A stretch of DNA of 6,612 nt from an uncultured Coriobacteriaceae bacterium. Its GTDB lineage: Bacteria > Actinomycetota > Coriobacteriia > Coriobacteriales > Eggerthellaceae. The DNA is taken from assembly GCA_946623915.1 (NCBI GenBank), contig CAMORQ010000114.1, positions 1 to 6,612 on the forward strand, given 5' to 3'. Positions within the stretch are counted from its first letter, which is position 1. Every line of letters begins with the position of its first letter. The notes beneath the pieces are model-generated. The model ran no database searches and was not told the DNA's origin. It saw only the letters and a program-made list of their open reading frames with translations. This document shows, in pieces, positions 5,377-6,612 of the stretch. The translations under genes and the position numbers were made by a program.

Positions 5377-5814
5377 TCAGGCCCTCCTGGCCGCGCCAAC
5401 CATGTCGGTCGTGCCATTGCCGTCCCGCCCTGCGAGCCCGAATGCCGTCTGCTCCGTCAGAGGATAGCCGGGCACGTCGCCAAGCTTCCAGTACAAAGGC
5501 GAACGGAAGCAGAACACGAACACGGCCACGAACCACACGACTGCGAGCACCCAGTCCCACCAAACGAGCACTGAAGCGTCGAACACCGACGTAAAGTAGT
5601 ACAGACCGATGGCGCCCATCAGGATGACGCTCGTCGCCATGCCGGAGTTGTAGAGGCTCCTTTGCCGCACGTTGAACAGCACCAGATGCATGAGCACCTC
5701 GGCGAACAGGCACTTCTGTACCGGATCTTGCACCAGCAGGATCGCACACACGGCCACCGCCGCTCCCAAAAACGCCGACACCTCATGCCAATGGTTGACC
5801 AGATTCTTCAGCAT
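5377..5814 (-). CDS. small four-helix membrane protein, divergent from a TetR regulator
   Basis: A 145-residue protein with hydrophobic segments at about residues 11-29, 34-50, 59-78 and 85-104, then a Gly-rich hydrophilic tail (SPLYWKLGDVPGYPLTEQ ... ARRA). The start is well supported: GAGGAGG (5821-5827 on the minus strand) lies six bases before the ATG. I do not recognise the family and see no catalytic motif. It is divergently transcribed from the TetR-family gene with 120 bases between start codons and a perfect inverted repeat there, so it is probably the regulated target. TetR partners are often membrane transporters or drug-efflux proteins, but this one is shorter than an MFS or RND pump; four helices and about 105 residues of membrane region would suit an SMR-like or unrelated small protein, and I see no SMR signature. 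The C-terminal tail may be truncated (see the fragment at 5160-5306). Confidence 0.75.
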   Translation of the reverse strand: MLKNLVNHWHEVSAFLGAAVAVCAILLVQDPVQKCLFAEVLMHLVLFNVRQRSLYNSGMATSVILMGAIGLYYFTSVFDASVLVWWDWVLAVVWFVAVFVFCFRSPLYWKLGDVPGYPLTEQTAFGLAGRDGNGTTDMVGAARRA

Positions 5815-5845
5815 CGCGAGCCTCCTCGCTTTGCGCTTCGTACAG

Positions 5846-5878
5846 TTTCACTATAACTAGACACGCGGTACAATAAAA
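5846..5878. promoter_or_regulatory. candidate overlapping divergent promoters
   Basis: For the TetR gene (+), TTCACT (5847-5852) and TACAAT (5869-5874) are separated by 16 bases, a fair promoter. For the membrane gene (-), TATAGT (5855 down to 5850) is a plausible -10, but the matching -35 (around 5873-5878, TTTTAT) is poor. Both would overlap the left arm of the inverted repeat, so one bound repressor could block both directions. Confidence 0.35.
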
Positions 5879-5906
5879 CGGTCTTTACTGGGCAATGTGT
5901 CTAGTT
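5855..5906. promoter_or_regulatory. inverted repeat, probable TetR-family operator pair
   Basis: AACTAGACAC (5855-5864) is repeated perfectly as its reverse complement GTGTCTAGTT (5897-5906). The arm centres are 42 bases apart, about four helical turns, with a 32-base spacer. It sits between the divergent TetR and membrane genes, where such regulators usually bind to control themselves and their neighbour. TetR operators are normally compact dyads of about 15-30 bases, so the wide spacing suggests two separate sites, each possibly bound by a dimer, or a looped arrangement. The repeat is certain; the binding is inferred from position. Confidence 0.65.
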
Positions 5907-5934
5907 TTGAAGGCGAGCGCACCATGGGGGTCTC

Positions 5935-6531
5935 ATGCCACGACCAAGGAAAGACGATCCGCACGCCGCAGCTACGGCTAGAATCGAAGCTGCGTTCTGG
6001 AGGCTTTTGGAGGAGGTCGGATACTCCGGGGTCACCGTAAGGCGCGTCTCCCAAGCGGCCGGCACCAATCGCAACTCGTTCTACTACCACTACGAGAGCC
6101 TCGAAGATCTAGCGCGCAAGGCATTCTTGGACAACGCCGCCGGCGCCCACCCGCTTATTTCTTCGTTGATTGCGGGCTTTCGGGATGGCGACACGCAGCC
6201 CGTACGCCCCGACGACAACGCTATCGAACATGCCAAACGCGTCATGCTCTGCGCACGCAGTGAATCGCCGTTCCTTAGGGGCATGGTGGGCGAGCTGATC
6301 CGCGACGCCTGGCTCGAAGAGCTTGGGATTGACGACAGTCGCCTTACGACCGAAGAGCGCGCTCAAGTGGAGTTCATCTTCGCAGGGTTGGTTGCCGTTC
6401 TTGGAAGCGCCGAAGCCGCTGAGTCGCCCCTCGTGATGACCCGACTCGCAACCAGCCGCATGGGCCAGGCATCGATAGCGACCTTAAGAGAGATGGCTAC
6501 CGCACAGTCGGACGGGTCCTCCCTGGGGTGA
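5935..6531 (+). CDS. TetR/AcrR-family transcriptional regulator
   Basis: A 198-residue protein, typical family length. The N-terminal DNA-binding domain spans about residues 10-60: a first helix ARIEAAFWRLLEEVGY, then the helix-turn-helix VTVRRVSQAAGTNRNSFYYHY (about 33-53), with the family's typical G-x-x-x-x-(S/T)-x-Y-x-H-(F/Y) turn. The rest (about 61-190) is the all-helical ligand-binding and dimerisation domain, which does not reveal the ligand. It most likely represses the divergent membrane gene and itself through the inverted repeat at 5855-5906, releasing when a small molecule binds. The ATG at 5935 is the only in-frame start after the TGA at 5908-5910; the preceding GGGGGT is a weak ribosome binding site. 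A small possible stem, GTCCTCC (6516-6522) with GGGGGAC (6534-6540, one G-T pair), overlaps the stop codon. Family assignment is secure. Confidence 0.93.
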   Translation: MPRPRKDDPHAAATARIEAAFWRLLEEVGYSGVTVRRVSQAAGTNRNSFYYHYESLEDLARKAFLDNAAGAHPLISSLIAGFRDGDTQPVRPDDNAIEHAKRVMLCARSESPFLRGMVGELIRDAWLEELGIDDSRLTTEERAQVEFIFAGLVAVLGSAEAAESPLVMTRLATSRMGQASIATLREMATAQSDGSSLG

Positions 6532-6589
6532 TAGGGGGACGGTCCTCGTATCGCCAATCGGCGAAAACAGCGGACAGAGCCTCAGCGGG

Positions 6590-6612
6590 GCCATCGAGCC
6601 ATCGAGCCATCG
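6590..6612. repeat. 8-bp tandem repeat running into the window edge
   Basis: GCCATCGA occurs at 6590-6597 and 6598-6605, and a third copy is cut after seven bases at 6612. The unit is not a multiple of three, so it is unlikely to lie inside a conserved coding region unless slippage changes the frame. The array may continue beyond the window. Confidence 0.7.

Noticed and set aside
5147..5749. 200-residue minus-strand frame overlapping the small membrane gene
   Set aside because: It is Arg/Gly/Ala-rich with no domain pattern, typical of an out-of-frame shadow in GC-rich DNA, while the overlapping frame encodes a clear membrane protein with a good ribosome binding site.
6551..6564. TCGCC-AATC-GGCGA stem downstream of the TetR gene as its terminator
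   Set aside because: Only a 5-bp stem, followed by A residues rather than T on the gene's strand, so it is too weak to call.
1..6612. tRNA, rRNA, CRISPR array, insertion sequence or transposase
   Set aside because: No cloverleaf, regular spaced repeats, transposase motif or paired terminal repeats were seen anywhere in the window.

Overview
The window looks like a piece of chromosome from an anaerobic actinobacterium, most likely class Coriobacteriia (Eggerthellaceae or relatives). The reasons are moderately high GC with GC-ending codons, a large membrane protein resembling the DUF6020 family that is frequent in that class, a tandem-rhodanese lipoprotein, and Nif11-type leader peptides of a kind I associate with these bacteria. 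The assignment is inference; there is no rRNA or other taxonomic marker here.

Layout, left to right. The window opens with the last 65 codons of a GGDEF (diguanylate cyclase) protein on + (1-200). An intergenic stretch with a possible terminator and a TATAAT-type promoter leads into a Nif11-leader RiPP precursor on + (480-683) that is interrupted by an in-frame TAG at codon 10. Behind it lies a multi-frame gene remnant (about 733-969). Next, on -, come a small four-helix membrane protein (957-1391), a 15-bp perfect hairpin (1426-1462), and a complete 392-residue tandem-rhodanese lipoprotein (1498-2676). An AT-rich intergenic region follows, then a second, more decayed Nif11-leader precursor on + (2933-3121) with a strong ribosome binding site. 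The largest gene, on - (3189-5147), encodes a polytopic membrane protein of the DUF6020 type. After a short coding-like fragment, a four-helix membrane protein (5377-5814, -) is divergently paired with a TetR-family regulator (5935-6531, +). A 10-bp perfect inverted repeat lies in their shared 120-bp promoter region. The window ends inside an 8-bp tandem repeat.

How the parts may fit together. The clearest functional unit is the TetR regulator with its divergent membrane protein and the shared inverted repeat, which reads as a self-contained regulatory switch. The most unusual content is the pair of broken RiPP precursor genes. They share 12 of 20 N-terminal leader residues but have decayed by different routes, one by a nonsense codon and one by a frameshift plus a probable small deletion. 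No maturation enzyme or exporter is visible in the window. I read the 480-3121 region as the eroded site of a former Nif11-type peptide locus, with a rhodanese lipoprotein and a small membrane protein on the opposite strand between the two relics. The other genes look ordinary, although several have no informative known function.
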